The notes: generated by a model not told the origin, from the letters alone. 41,625 nt of DNA from Woeseiaceae bacterium (GCA_024640315.1 JAHEFF010000016.1:1-41625), one strand, 5' to 3'. Positions 32,335 through 41,063 are shown, numbered from the stretch's first letter. Program-made: numbers and translations.

Positions 32335-34284
32335 CTAATCTTCAGCCTGATCTTCGTCGGGCATCAGGTGTTCCTCGAGGAAGGCGACCAACGACCGGTA
32401 CATCGCCACGCGATTCGCTTGTTTTGAAACGCTGTGACCTTCATCCGGGAATCGCAAATAGGTAACCGTGCCACCATTGTCCCGAATCGTTTTCACAATG
32501 CGATCGGATTCCGTGACCGGGTCGCGCGGATCATTCGCGCCGTGTTCGACGAACATCGGCACATTGATTTTGTGGGCGTTATTGATTGGCGAATTGACCT
32601 TGTAAAACTCCTGCCATCGTTCCTCGCGAATATCACCGTATTCAATGCGGTCTGACGCTTTGAGTGCCGGAGAGGCTTCCTGCAGGGCCCGCACCCAGTC
32701 CGAAACACCGACAAACGATGCGCCGGCGTCGAAAACGCCCGGGTAGGAACCGAGCACGGCGTTGACCATGTAGCCGCCGTAAGAGCCGCCCATCACGGCG
32801 ATGCGGCTGGTGTTCAGCCGATCGTCATTTGATAGGAAGGCAACCGTGTCAGCAAGGTCGCGCACCGAGTCCAGGCGTTTCTCCTGGTTGTCGAGCGTGG
32901 CAAATGTCCTGCCAGATCCCGTGGAGCCACGAACGTTTACATCGAAAACAGCAATGCCATTGTTGACGAGATACTGAACCTGGGGCTTGAATGTCGGCCG
33001 CGACTGGGCGGTCGGTCCTCCGTGCACGCTGACGACGACCGGCGGTTTGAAGGCAAAGTTGCTTGCATCCGGCAGGTATAGAAATCCCTGCAGTCCAAGG
33101 CCGTCTCTTGCCTCATAGTGCAGCGACTCCGGTGCCACAAACGTCGCGGGATCGAGACCGGCCACAGTCGATTCAACCGCGCGCGAGGTGGTACCGGCAT
33201 CGATATCCCATACATAGACGTCGCCCGGCGTTGCCGGGCCTGTGACACCGATACTCAGGGCGTGGGCTGCCGACGAGAATCCAAGACCATAAACCCCGGG
33301 CGGTAAGTCCGGTGGTGCGATCACTTCATTAAATTTCCTGTCGCGAACATGAAGTTTTGAATAACCGTCTTCGTTCGTTGTCCACGCGATATAGCGACCA
33401 TCCGATGTCAGCTGAACCGTATAGATGTCTGCGTCCGGCGTTACGCGATACTCAAGTTCCTCGTCGTCGAGAGCATAGAAGGCAATGCCGGCGAATTCGC
33501 GATCCTGGTTGGTTGTGAGAAAAAAGCCGCTGCCGTCCGGAAGCCACTGGTAGCTGGAATGATAGGAGGGCTCGTCGGGTTCGAAAAGCAGCTTCATCTC
33601 TCCGGTGTTTATATCGAGGAGATGGACGTCATTGGTACCCTCACCACGAATCTCATCGACAATTACCAGGCTACCGTTCGGCTGCCACGCTCGTGGGAAA
33701 AACCCGAAGGTGCCTTCGAACACCATGCTGGTCTCGCCACTTGCGACGTCGGTTACGTAGATATCAAAGTCACGGCCATTTCTTTCGGTGGACGAGAAAA
33801 GGAACTGCGAGCCGTTTCTGGAAAACATACCAAACTGGCGAAACGCGTCGCTTAGTGGCAGGAGCTGCCTTTCGCGTGTGCCGTCCGCGGATAACAGGTA
33901 ATAGCCTTCTCTTTCGTTGCCGTCGGCATCCCTCGTCACGAGCAGGTTTTCACCGTCGGGGGACCAGCGAAATGTCCTGATGCCGGTTCCAAAAGTCAGT
34001 TGCCTTGGCCAGCCGCCGGCTGCATCAACGACCCACACCTGGGGTTCCCCGGTCACACGATAGCTGAAAGCGATCATTTTGCCGTCGGGAGAGATGCCGG
34101 CTTGCCCGGCGCCGCGAATCATCAGGTAACGAACGATATCGGCAGGCTTCTCTCCGGCCATACCTACGGCGACGGGCTCGATGACGGGAATATCTTCGGG
34201 ATAGTCCCAGTCGGCTTGTGCGAGGGCGGGAAAAGTCAGGCTGATACCAAGCAGGGTGCCCAATAATTGTTCTTTGTTGATCAT
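32335..34284 (-). CDS. Exported S9-family (prolyl oligopeptidase) peptidase
   Basis: Serine peptidase of 649 residues with a signal peptide (about 1-23). The first half is a WD40-like beta-propeller with repeated SPDGK/FRWSPDGENLL motifs; the second half is an alpha/beta-hydrolase with the nucleophile in MGGSYGGYM (Ser about 501), the Asp region ANDPRDPV and the His in DEGHSV. The S9C/acyl-peptidyl or DPP-like group is the closest by overall look. GGAG precedes the ATG. It is the first gene of a two-gene unit with the FAD oxidoreductase, which suggests that peptide cleavage products feed that oxidase. Confidence 0.93.
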   Translation of the reverse strand: MINKEQLLGTLLGISLTFPALAQADWDYPEDIPVIEPVAVGMAGEKPADIVRYLMIRGAGQAGISPDGKMIAFSYRVTGEPQVWVVDAAGGWPRQLTFGTGIRTFRWSPDGENLLVTRDADGNEREGYYLLSADGTRERQLLPLSDAFRQFGMFSRNGSQFLFSSTERNGRDFDIYVTDVASGETSMVFEGTFGFFPRAWQPNGSLVIVDEIRGEGTNDVHLLDINTGEMKLLFEPDEPSYHSSYQWLPDGSGFFLTTNQDREFAGIAFYALDDEELEYRVTPDADIYTVQLTSDGRYIAWTTNEDGYSKLHVRDRKFNEVIAPPDLPPGVYGLGFSSAAHALSIGVTGPATPGDVYVWDIDAGTTSRAVESTVAGLDPATFVAPESLHYEARDGLGLQGFLYLPDASNFAFKPPVVVSVHGGPTAQSRPTFKPQVQYLVNNGIAVFDVNVRGSTGSGRTFATLDNQEKRLDSVRDLADTVAFLSNDDRLNTSRIAVMGGSYGGYMVNAVLGSYPGVFDAGASFVGVSDWVRALQEASPALKASDRIEYGDIREERWQEFYKVNSPINNAHKINVPMFVEHGANDPRDPVTESDRIVKTIRDNGGTVTYLRFPDEGHSVSKQANRVAMYRSLVAFLEEHLMPDEDQAED

Positions 34285-34384
34285 CGTAGTCCGCTCCGGG
34301 CTGTGTTCGGTTTCGTATCAGGTCAGATGGATGGTCCGTTTGCGTGAAACGCGAAACTTGCAGAAATGCGCAAACGAATTACCG

Positions 34385-35758
34385 TCAGAACGCATGGCCA
34401 ATCTCGGTCACCGGTCCAAAGGCTGCGCGTTCCGAATACCAGACGCCGCCATCCTTGATGACGATGTCGACGTAGTCGAGCACTTCGATATTACGCAGCG
34501 GATTGCCGTCCACGATGATGATGTCGGCGAGCTTGCCGGGCTCGATTGTTCCCAGTTCATCAAACTGGCCGAGAATTTCTGCATTTGTTTTCGTCGCGGC
34601 AGAAATAACCTGGATCGGCGTCATGCCGCTCTCGACCAGCGCTGACATTTCGCGCCACATGGCCTCGTCATGCATGTTGAGCGGGCTCGCCGCGTCCGTG
34701 CCAACTCCCATGTAGGCGCCAGCGTCGATGAACTGGCTCGCGGATTTCTTCGAGTTGCGTGTCTCCTGGCCGATATCGTACATGTAAGACAAGCGATGAA
34801 AATTCTCGAAGGAAGAGATGAACTCTTCGTAGATGTCCGCTGGCATGTCTTTCTTGTAGACCGGGTCATACAAACGTTCCGGAAAGGCCACAGTCGCCGG
34901 ATAGACCCAGATGCGGTGCGAGATCGTCTGCACGATCGGGATATTCTTGTGAGCAATCTCCGATAGCAGCGCTTCATCGTACGGTGGGTTGCGCGCGGAG
35001 CCGACATGCTGGAACACGTCGACGCCTGCGTCGATAGCCATCCTGATTGCCTCGGGATCATACAAATGGGCGTGTACCTTTACTCCGGACTTGTGCGCCT
35101 CGTCGACGACGGCCTTGTAGTCGTCGGCAGTCAGCCCGACCCAGACCTTGATCACGTCCGAGCCGCGTTCAATCAGCTCTCGCGTGCGCTGCGCAGCCTG
35201 GCGGGGCGAGTCGATGATGATCTCGTACTCGTCCGGAACGGTGTCGTAGTCCAGGCGCGTGATCCACGGCCCGGAGACCGTCAGGCGCGGCCCGGGAATT
35301 TCGCCGCGCCGGATGCGCTCACGAAATTCCAGGATCTGAAACGGGGCACCAAGATCAAGGCCGCTCGTTACGCCGGCCCGCATCATTTGCTTGGCCGCGA
35401 TCGGCATGAATTCGTCGATGCGCTCCATGCCGTTCATGAACTCGTAGTAGCGTTCATATGAGCCGTGTCCCGTCAGATCGATGTGCATGTGAGCGTCGAT
35501 CAGGCCGGGCATCACGGTCCGGCCGCCCGCATCGATCACTACCGCATTGTCGGGAATGATCGTGTTGTGCTTCTGCCCGACCTGTGTGATGCGGCCGTTC
35601 TCGAAGACGACTACCGAATGATGAATGGGCTCGGCCTCATATCCGTCGAGCAGCATGCCGCCGACGATGGCAACAGGAACGTCGGGCCGCAAATTCTCCT
35701 GTGCCAGTACGGCACCGGATACAAGAGCGGTCAGGACAAACAACATTCGGATACGCAT
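34385..35758 (-). CDS. Exported metal-dependent amidohydrolase, prolidase/imidazolonepropionase-like
   Basis: Amidohydrolase-superfamily enzyme of 457 residues with a signal peptide (MRIRMLFVLTALVSGAVLAQ). Metal ligands are visible as DAHMHID (HxH), the likely carbamylated Lys in VIKVWVG, HAHLYD, FQHVGSARN and GTDAASPLNMHDE. The C-terminal beta-domain returns in TIEPGKLADIIIVDGNPL. Members of this branch hydrolyse Xaa-Pro or other dipeptides and cyclic amides. A ribosome site (GGGGGA) before 35758 and the signal peptide fix the start; the longer frame would overlap the divergent carbamoylase gene. The two divergent genes are 76 bp apart. Confidence 0.92.
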   Translation of the reverse strand: MRIRMLFVLTALVSGAVLAQENLRPDVPVAIVGGMLLDGYEAEPIHHSVVVFENGRITQVGQKHNTIIPDNAVVIDAGGRTVMPGLIDAHMHIDLTGHGSYERYYEFMNGMERIDEFMPIAAKQMMRAGVTSGLDLGAPFQILEFRERIRRGEIPGPRLTVSGPWITRLDYDTVPDEYEIIIDSPRQAAQRTRELIERGSDVIKVWVGLTADDYKAVVDEAHKSGVKVHAHLYDPEAIRMAIDAGVDVFQHVGSARNPPYDEALLSEIAHKNIPIVQTISHRIWVYPATVAFPERLYDPVYKKDMPADIYEEFISSFENFHRLSYMYDIGQETRNSKKSASQFIDAGAYMGVGTDAASPLNMHDEAMWREMSALVESGMTPIQVISAATKTNAEILGQFDELGTIEPGKLADIIIVDGNPLRNIEVLDYVDIVIKDGGVWYSERAAFGPVTEIGHAF

Positions 35759-35834
35759 GACTTCAGTCCCCCATGGTTTTCTGCCATTGTAGCGGCTGAT
35801 CCGCTCGCTGGCTGACAAATTCGGAGCCCAAGTC

Positions 35835-37130
35835 ATGCATATCCGCATCCTTTTCGTACTGTTGTTCGCGCCACTGATCGCAACCGCTCAGTCGGGCGAC
35901 GTCGCTGCAGACCCTGATCGTCTAGAGCAGCGCATACAAAAGCTGGGTGAGTTTGGAACCAACCCCGAAGGCGGCGTCAGCCGGGTCGCATTCAGCGATG
36001 CAGACATCGCCGGGCGGAATTACATCAAAGACCTGATGCGGGCAGCGGGCTTGAGCGTCCGTGTCGATACCGCCGGCAACATTATCGGTCGTCGAGAGGG
36101 AAGCGAAGAGGGCCTGCCGCCAATCATGTTCGGTTCACACATCGACTCAGTGCCAGGTGGCGGTAACTACGACGGGGACGTCGGGGTCATTGGCGCCATT
36201 GAAGTCGCGCAGCTGATGTACGAGCGGGGCATTGCTACGCGGCATCCGATTGAGGTCGTCAGTTTTACGGACGAAGAGGGTGGCTTGACCGGAAGCCGGG
36301 CTATGATCGGTCACCTCACCGATGCGGCACTCGATGTCATCAGTCACAGCGGTATGACGATTCGCGATGGTATTCGTCACGTTGGCGGGGATCCCGACCG
36401 GCTCGATCTTGCCGTCCGGCAACCGGGCGATCTGAAGGCGTTCGTCGAGTTACATATCGAACAGGGTGCGATCCTTTATGAAGAAGAGATCGACATCGGC
36501 GTCGTCGAGGGCATTGTGGGTATTCGGTGGTGGGATGTGACGATCGAAGGCTTCGCGAATCACGCTGGTACGACACCGATGAATCGCCGCTGGGACGCCA
36601 TGGTGACCGCTGCCGAACTCACGCTGGCAATTAACCGCATTGCAACAGAACTGCCCGGACGCCAGGTGGCAACCGTCGGCAAGATCCAGGCACTTCCTGG
36701 CGCGCCGAACGTAATACCGGGCGAAGTGGTGCTGAGCCTTGAAATTCGCGATCTTGAATCTGCGAAGATCCAGAAGGTTTTCGACCTGATTCGTGCGGAA
36801 GCCGATCAGATCAGCGACGCCCGATCCACACCGATCAGGTTTCATGAGGTCGACGTTGCCTCACCCCCTGCGCCGACTGATGATCAGATGCGTCGCATCA
36901 TCGCGGCGTCGGCGGATGAGCTGGGGATGTCTTTCAGGCTGATGCCAAGTGGCGCCGGTCACGATGCCCAGGACCTGGCGACTATCGCGCCGACCGGCAT
37001 GATTTTTGTGCCAAGCGTTGACGGCATCAGTCATTCTCCAAGGGAATTTACGTCAGCCAGGGACATGGCGAACGGCGCCAGCGTCCTGCTGAAGACGGTT
37101 CTGGCGATAGATGACGGGGCGCTGGAGTAG
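35835..37130 (+). CDS. Exported M20-family carbamoylase / allantoate-amidohydrolase-like enzyme
   Basis: Zinc hydrolase of 431 residues in the hydantoinase/carbamoylase branch of M20. Metal residues are seen in FGSHIDSVPGGGNYDGDVG, SFTDEEGG, ELHIEQG and ISHSPREFT; the dimerisation domain contains GFANHAGTTPMNRRWDA. Cytoplasmic homologues release ammonia and CO2 from N-carbamoyl amino acids or allantoate. This copy starts with a signal peptide (about 1-19, LIATAQSGD), which places it in the periplasm. CGGAG lies 8 bp before the ATG. It is followed after about 60 bp by a NhaC carrier on the same strand, which might take up the freed amino acid. Confidence 0.92.
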   Translation: MHIRILFVLLFAPLIATAQSGDVAADPDRLEQRIQKLGEFGTNPEGGVSRVAFSDADIAGRNYIKDLMRAAGLSVRVDTAGNIIGRREGSEEGLPPIMFGSHIDSVPGGGNYDGDVGVIGAIEVAQLMYERGIATRHPIEVVSFTDEEGGLTGSRAMIGHLTDAALDVISHSGMTIRDGIRHVGGDPDRLDLAVRQPGDLKAFVELHIEQGAILYEEEIDIGVVEGIVGIRWWDVTIEGFANHAGTTPMNRRWDAMVTAAELTLAINRIATELPGRQVATVGKIQALPGAPNVIPGEVVLSLEIRDLESAKIQKVFDLIRAEADQISDARSTPIRFHEVDVASPPAPTDDQMRRIIAASADELGMSFRLMPSGAGHDAQDLATIAPTGMIFVPSVDGISHSPREFTSARDMANGASVLLKTVLAIDDGALE

Positions 37131-37192
37131 CGAGCAGGGACAGCGAATCCCCGAAACGGTTATTATGGGCCGGAGAAATTCAGGGAATAATT

Positions 37193-38668
37193 ATGACAAC
37201 ACAGAAATCTCCGACCCTCGTCCACGCATTTATCCCGATCATCGCGCTGGTGATCATGCTTGCCTTGTCGGTCTATCTGTTCGGCGACAGTTCGTCATCA
37301 GGCCCCAACCAGATCGTGCTGACTCTCGGCGCTGCCATAGCCGCCATCGTTGGCATCAGGCTTGGCCATACCTGGGGTGATTTGCAAAGGGCGATGATTG
37401 CGGGAATCAGTACGGCGATGGTCGCAATCCTGATCCTGCTGTCCGTTGGTGGCCTGATCGGCACCTGGCTGATGGCGGGTACGGTTCCCTCCCTGATCTA
37501 TTACGGCCTGGAGTTGTTGAGCCCGCAATGGTTCTTCGCCGCTACCTGTGTAATCTGCGCCATTGCGGCGCTGGCGACCGGTAGCTCCTGGACAGTGGCC
37601 GGGACGCTCGGTGTGGCGCTGATCGGCGTGTCGATGGGCCTGGGACTTTCCCCCGCGATCGCCGCAGGTGCGGTTATTTCCGGCGCCTACTTTGGTGACA
37701 AGATGTCACCGTTGTCCGACACGACAAACCTGGCACCAGCCGTTGTCGAGACCGACATCTTCACGCACATAAAGCACATGGCGTGGACTACCGGACCGTC
37801 CTTTACGATCGCCCTGTTTCTGTTCGCTTTGGTTGGGCTTGGAACTGAATCGACTGCCGACGCCACTGCGCTCAATGAGTTGATGGCGACGCTTGATAGT
37901 AACTTCAACATCACGGTGATTGCACTGGCACCGCTGGTGGTCGTCTTTTACATGGCGTACAAGAAAGTGCCACCGCTGCCAACAATCTTGTTTGGTGCGC
38001 TACTTGGCGGTGTCCTTGCCGTGTTCCTGCAACCACAGGGCGTTATCAACCTTGCCGACTCGCCGGATTTGCCAACTGGCATGGCGATGGCCAAAGGTGT
38101 GTGGCTTGCATTGGGCAGCGGTTATGTTTCGTCGACCGGGGTCGCCGCAGTTGATGAGCTGCTCACGCGCGGTGGCATGGAGAGCATGCTGGTCACGATC
38201 TGGTTGATTCTGAGTGCCCTGTCATTTGGTGCGGTACTGGAACACACCGGGATGCTGGAGCGATTGATCAGCGCTGCAGTGAAACGGGCGAAGTCGACGG
38301 GATCACTTATTACCACTGTGGTTGTCAGCTGCATCGGTATTAATATCGTCGCAGCTGACCAGTACATCGCCATTGTTTTACCCGGCAAAATGTATCGCGC
38401 AGAGTTCAAGAAACGCGGCCTCGATCCGAGGAACCTGTCCCGTGTTATCGAGGATTCCGGTACGCTGACATCGCCGTTGGTGCCGTGGAATACCTGCGGC
38501 GCTTTCATGGCAAGCACGCTGGGTGTTGCTACTCTCGCCTACCTGCCATTCGCTTTTTTCAACCTGATCAACCCGCTGGTCTCCATAGTTTACGGTTTCA
38601 CCGGCTTCACCATGGTGAAAATTGAAGAGGAAGAAGACGGTGTTGAAGGCGTAACCGCGACGGTCTGA
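37193..38668 (+). CDS. NhaC-family transporter (third of three)
   Basis: Polytopic carrier of 491 residues. Diagnostic blocks are LLSVGGLIGTWLMAGTVPS, ATGSSWTVAGTLGVALIG, ISGAYFGDKMSPLSDTT and the C-terminal DSGTLTSPLVPWNTCGAF. This is closest to the classical NhaC/MleN branch, unlike the other two copies, which carry the FGDHxSP form. CAGGGA precedes the ATG. It follows the periplasmic M20 carbamoylase, so both an antiporter role and an amino or organic acid exchanger role are possible. It probably shares a transcript with the AI-2E-family gene. Confidence 0.93.
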   Translation: MTTQKSPTLVHAFIPIIALVIMLALSVYLFGDSSSSGPNQIVLTLGAAIAAIVGIRLGHTWGDLQRAMIAGISTAMVAILILLSVGGLIGTWLMAGTVPSLIYYGLELLSPQWFFAATCVICAIAALATGSSWTVAGTLGVALIGVSMGLGLSPAIAAGAVISGAYFGDKMSPLSDTTNLAPAVVETDIFTHIKHMAWTTGPSFTIALFLFALVGLGTESTADATALNELMATLDSNFNITVIALAPLVVVFYMAYKKVPPLPTILFGALLGGVLAVFLQPQGVINLADSPDLPTGMAMAKGVWLALGSGYVSSTGVAAVDELLTRGGMESMLVTIWLILSALSFGAVLEHTGMLERLISAAVKRAKSTGSLITTVVVSCIGINIVAADQYIAIVLPGKMYRAEFKKRGLDPRNLSRVIEDSGTLTSPLVPWNTCGAFMASTLGVATLAYLPFAFFNLINPLVSIVYGFTGFTMVKIEEEEDGVEGVTATV

Positions 38669-38687
38669 TTTTCGGAATAACGCCCCG

Positions 38688-39761
38688 GTGAAGGACATCA
38701 GCACACAAAACAAGAGCGCAGTCGTCAGCATCGCCGCGGTAGTCGTCATCATCTACGGCATGCAGGCGGCCAAAGTGTTGCTTGTGCCGTTTCTGCTGGC
38801 CGTTTTTCTTGCGCTGATCACGGTTCGTCCGATGCTGTGGCTGCAGAGGCACAAGGTGCCGTCGGTGCTGGCGGCGCTCGTCATTGTCTTCTCGATGATG
38901 CTGATTATCGGCGTCGTCGGCAGCATTGTCGGCACATCCATCGGCGAGTTCACCGCCGCGCTGCCGTCGTACCAGGCGAGGCTGGAGGTCATTGTGGCCG
39001 GCGCCGCAGCGCTTATTGTCGATTTCCTTGGCGAGGACCGGCAGGTTCCTAACATTGCCGAGCTGATTGACCCCGGATTCGCCATGGGGTTTGCAGCAAC
39101 CATTCTAAACGGTCTGCGGGATGTGCTGACGAATGCATTCCTGATCCTGTTTACGATGGTCTTTATTCTCCTCGAGGCATCGAGTGTGGGTGTCAAGGTG
39201 CAGGCGGCATTCGGTCGCAAGGCGGAGTCGTTCGAGGGGCCGCGACAGTTCGTGAACAACCTCGGGCGCTACCTCGGCATCAAGACGGTGGTCAGTATGG
39301 CGACCGGTTTGACCGCGTGGATCGTAACCTGGTCGATCGGCCTCGACTTTCCTTTGCTGTGGGGCATGCTGGCGTTTCTTTTCAACTATGTGCCGACGAT
39401 CGGATCGATTATCGCAGCGGTCCCGGCCGTACTGCTGGCACTCATCCAGCTGGGGGTTGGCGATGCGACGACGACCGCGATTGGCTTCCTGGCGATCAAT
39501 GTGGTCTTTGGTAATTTCATTGAGCCGCGACTGATGGGCTACGGTGTTGGAATCTCGCCGCTGATCGTATTCATCGGCCTGGTCTTCTGGGGCTGGGTCT
39601 TCGGTCCGGTCGGCATGTTGCTGTCGGTGCCACTTAGCATGACACTCAAGATGGCGCTGGAGTCCTCCGAAGAGACCCGCTGGATCGCCATACTGATCGG
39701 TTCTGAACGCGATGCCGGGCACGAAATAGCCCTGGCTGTGACCGCAGAGTCGGAGGACTGA
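38688..39761 (+). CDS. AI-2E-family (PerM/TqsA-like) membrane protein
   Basis: Polytopic inner-membrane protein of 357 residues. Paired N-terminal helices (about 12-50) precede a soluble helical segment and a C-terminal helix cluster. The cluster carries the family text FNYVPTIGSIIAAVPAV, FGNFIEPRLMGYGVGISPLIVFI and FWGWVFGPVGMLLSVPL. The E. coli member TqsA affects AI-2 export, while others act as Na+/H+ antiporters, so transport specificity is open. Translation begins at a GTG at 38688, about 20 bp after the NhaC stop. Confidence 0.92.
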   Translation: MKDISTQNKSAVVSIAAVVVIIYGMQAAKVLLVPFLLAVFLALITVRPMLWLQRHKVPSVLAALVIVFSMMLIIGVVGSIVGTSIGEFTAALPSYQARLEVIVAGAAALIVDFLGEDRQVPNIAELIDPGFAMGFAATILNGLRDVLTNAFLILFTMVFILLEASSVGVKVQAAFGRKAESFEGPRQFVNNLGRYLGIKTVVSMATGLTAWIVTWSIGLDFPLLWGMLAFLFNYVPTIGSIIAAVPAVLLALIQLGVGDATTTAIGFLAINVVFGNFIEPRLMGYGVGISPLIVFIGLVFWGWVFGPVGMLLSVPLSMTLKMALESSEETRWIAILIGSERDAGHEIALAVTAESED

Positions 39762-39789
39762 GCCAGTCGTTTAGACGCGCTTTGTCCGA

Positions 39790-40287
39790 TCAGTCCTCGT
39801 TTTCGATGCTCAACAGCAGCTCGCGAAGTGCGGCGGCAAGCTGGCGCCTGTCTGTCAACGGCATATGCTCAAGCGTCTTGTTAGCGTCCTCCAGGCGTGA
39901 GTGAATAGCCGCATCAACCACCTGTTTGCCCTTCCCGGTCAGTCGTACCAGCACCGAACGGCGGTCGCTCTTGCTGCGTTGCCTCTGCACGAAGCCGCGC
40001 TTTTCAAGGCCATCGATTCGCGTGGTCATTGCGCCGCTGGTTAGCAACGCGGCATCGGCAATTTCTGTTGCCGGTAATTCGAACGGTTCTCCCTGACGGC
40101 GCAATACCGACAATACGTCGTATTCCCAGTGCTTGAGTCCGTGCTGGTTCAGAGCCGCGGCTGTCCGCTGCTGCAGAAGCTTGGCAAGCATCTGGACTCG
40201 TACCACCACGCCGAGCGAAGAAACGTTCATTTTCGGACGTTCCGTTGCCCACTGGTCAAGCAGTTCATCGACAATATCTTTATTCAT
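39790..40287 (-). CDS. MarR-family transcriptional regulator
   Basis: Winged-helix repressor of 165 residues. The DNA-binding core contains HGLKHWEYDVLSVLRR, the recognition region LLTSGAMTTRIDGLEKRGFVQR and the wing SDRRSVLVRLTGKG; long N- and C-terminal helices form the dimer. It is divergent from the small acidic-protein gene. The gap contains two 16-bp TTGACxTxAAG-type inverted repeats overlapping both promoters, so autoregulation together with control of the neighbour is likely. The ligand is not predictable. Confidence 0.94.
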   Translation of the reverse strand: MNKDIVDELLDQWATERPKMNVSSLGVVVRVQMLAKLLQQRTAAALNQHGLKHWEYDVLSVLRRQGEPFELPATEIADAALLTSGAMTTRIDGLEKRGFVQRQRSKSDRRSVLVRLTGKGKQVVDAAIHSRLEDANKTLEHMPLTDRRQLAAALRELLLSIENED

Positions 40288-40326
40288 TTCAAAGGCTTAT
40301 AAAAATATCAAAATAATTGAAAAAAT

Positions 40327-40368
40327 ACCTTGACATAAAGATAAATAGTTTTATCTTGACGTCAAGGT
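40327..40368. promoter_or_regulatory. Mirror-image divergent promoters with two MarR operators
   Basis: Site 1 is ATCTTGACGTCAAGGT (40353-40368) and site 2 is ACCTTGACATAAAGAT (40327-40342), which matches the reverse complement of site 1 at 14 of 16 bases. Overlapping promoters face outward. The plus-strand pair is TTGACA (40330-40335), 16 bp, TATCTT (40352-40357). The minus-strand pair is TTGACG (40365-40360), 16 bp, TATCTT (40343-40338). The inner AAGATAAA/TTTATCTT inverted repeat is perfect. A MarR dimer on either site would cover one -35 and the opposite -10. Confidence 0.75.
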
Positions 40369-40391
40369 AATCAGCCGGGAGGAGAAATTGC

Positions 40392-40700
40392 ATGACCACC
40401 CGAAAATTTGAGTACGCCGATATACCCCCAGTCGATGACGACCTTGACGACCTTACGGAACTGGACACAGAAATGGAAATTGACGACGACGAATATCTTT
40501 TCGATGAAGACGACGCGGAAGAGACCGAGGAGACCGAAGAATTCAAAGATTCTAACGATCGATATCGGCAGTTCTCCGCGAGGCGACGCATCGAAATCGC
40601 AAGTGAAAACCGGTGGTTGAAATCTCTTATGGAGGATTTCGACGACTATGACAGCCTTGAAAATCTCTCGAACAATGAGTTTCGGGAATTCTCTTACTAA
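40392..40700 (+). CDS. Small, extremely acidic protein of unknown function
   Basis: Protein of 102 residues in two parts. Residues about 15-53 are acidic at roughly 24 of 39 positions (runs such as DEDDAEETEETEE) and are presumably disordered. The C-terminal 45 residues are a basic-then-acidic helix, ARRRIEIASENRWLKSLMED, ending in FDDYDSLEN. That tail faintly recalls the PA3496-type small proteins of gammaproteobacteria, but the match is only by eye. There is no signal peptide. GGAGGAG lies 8 bp before the ATG, so translation should be strong. It is controlled from the shared MarR operator region. Confidence 0.78.
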   Translation: MTTRKFEYADIPPVDDDLDDLTELDTEMEIDDDEYLFDEDDAEETEETEEFKDSNDRYRQFSARRRIEIASENRWLKSLMEDFDDYDSLENLSNNEFREFSY

Positions 40701-40759
40701 CCTGCTGGCGGCTGGCGGCCGTTAGTGCGCACTGCAAATTGATTGCGCGGAAGAGAGCA

Positions 40760-40775
40760 GGTGCCGTCAGGCACC
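40760..40775. repeat. Hairpin and GTGCCGTCAG direct repeats
   Basis: GGTGCC-GTCA-GGCACC forms a six-base stem with a four-base loop. GTGCCGTCAG occurs at 40761-40770 and again at 40800-40809, followed by one more CCGTCAG. The stretch lies between two small-protein genes and is otherwise non-coding. Confidence 0.4.
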
Positions 40776-40871
40776 ATGCGAGGCACGGGGGATTAACTTG
40801 TGCCGTCAGCCGTCAGCAAGGACCAAAACCGTTCTTGAGCCAGTCAACGCAATTTCGCTGAGGAAAAGATT

Positions 40872-41063
40872 GTGAACAAAAAGCCAATATCCAGTTACAT
40901 CGACGATTCCGACGATGAGCTCAATTTGCTGGGAAGCCGATTCATTCGCGTACTTGGCGCGGAAAATGAAAGAATAGTAATTCGGCGGACTCGTCACATG
41001 GATCCAATGGACATTGTGCACCACAGGCAGAAACCGCGGCCGGTTCGCGATCGAACCTACTGA
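40872..41063 (+). CDS. Small protein of unknown function
   Basis: A 63-residue frame starting with GTG, with GAGGAAAAG just upstream as a good ribosome site. The first 20 residues contain the acidic SYIDDSDDELNLLG; the rest is Arg/His rich (VIRRTRHMDPMDIVHHRQ) and ends in RDRTY. There is no signal peptide or membrane helix. It may be cotranscribed with the acidic protein 171 bp upstream, and the opposite charge of its tail could allow interaction, but that is speculation. It is weaker than the other genes because nothing recognisable supports it apart from the start region. Confidence 0.5.
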   Translation: MNKKPISSYIDDSDDELNLLGSRFIRVLGAENERIVIRRTRHMDPMDIVHHRQKPRPVRDRTY

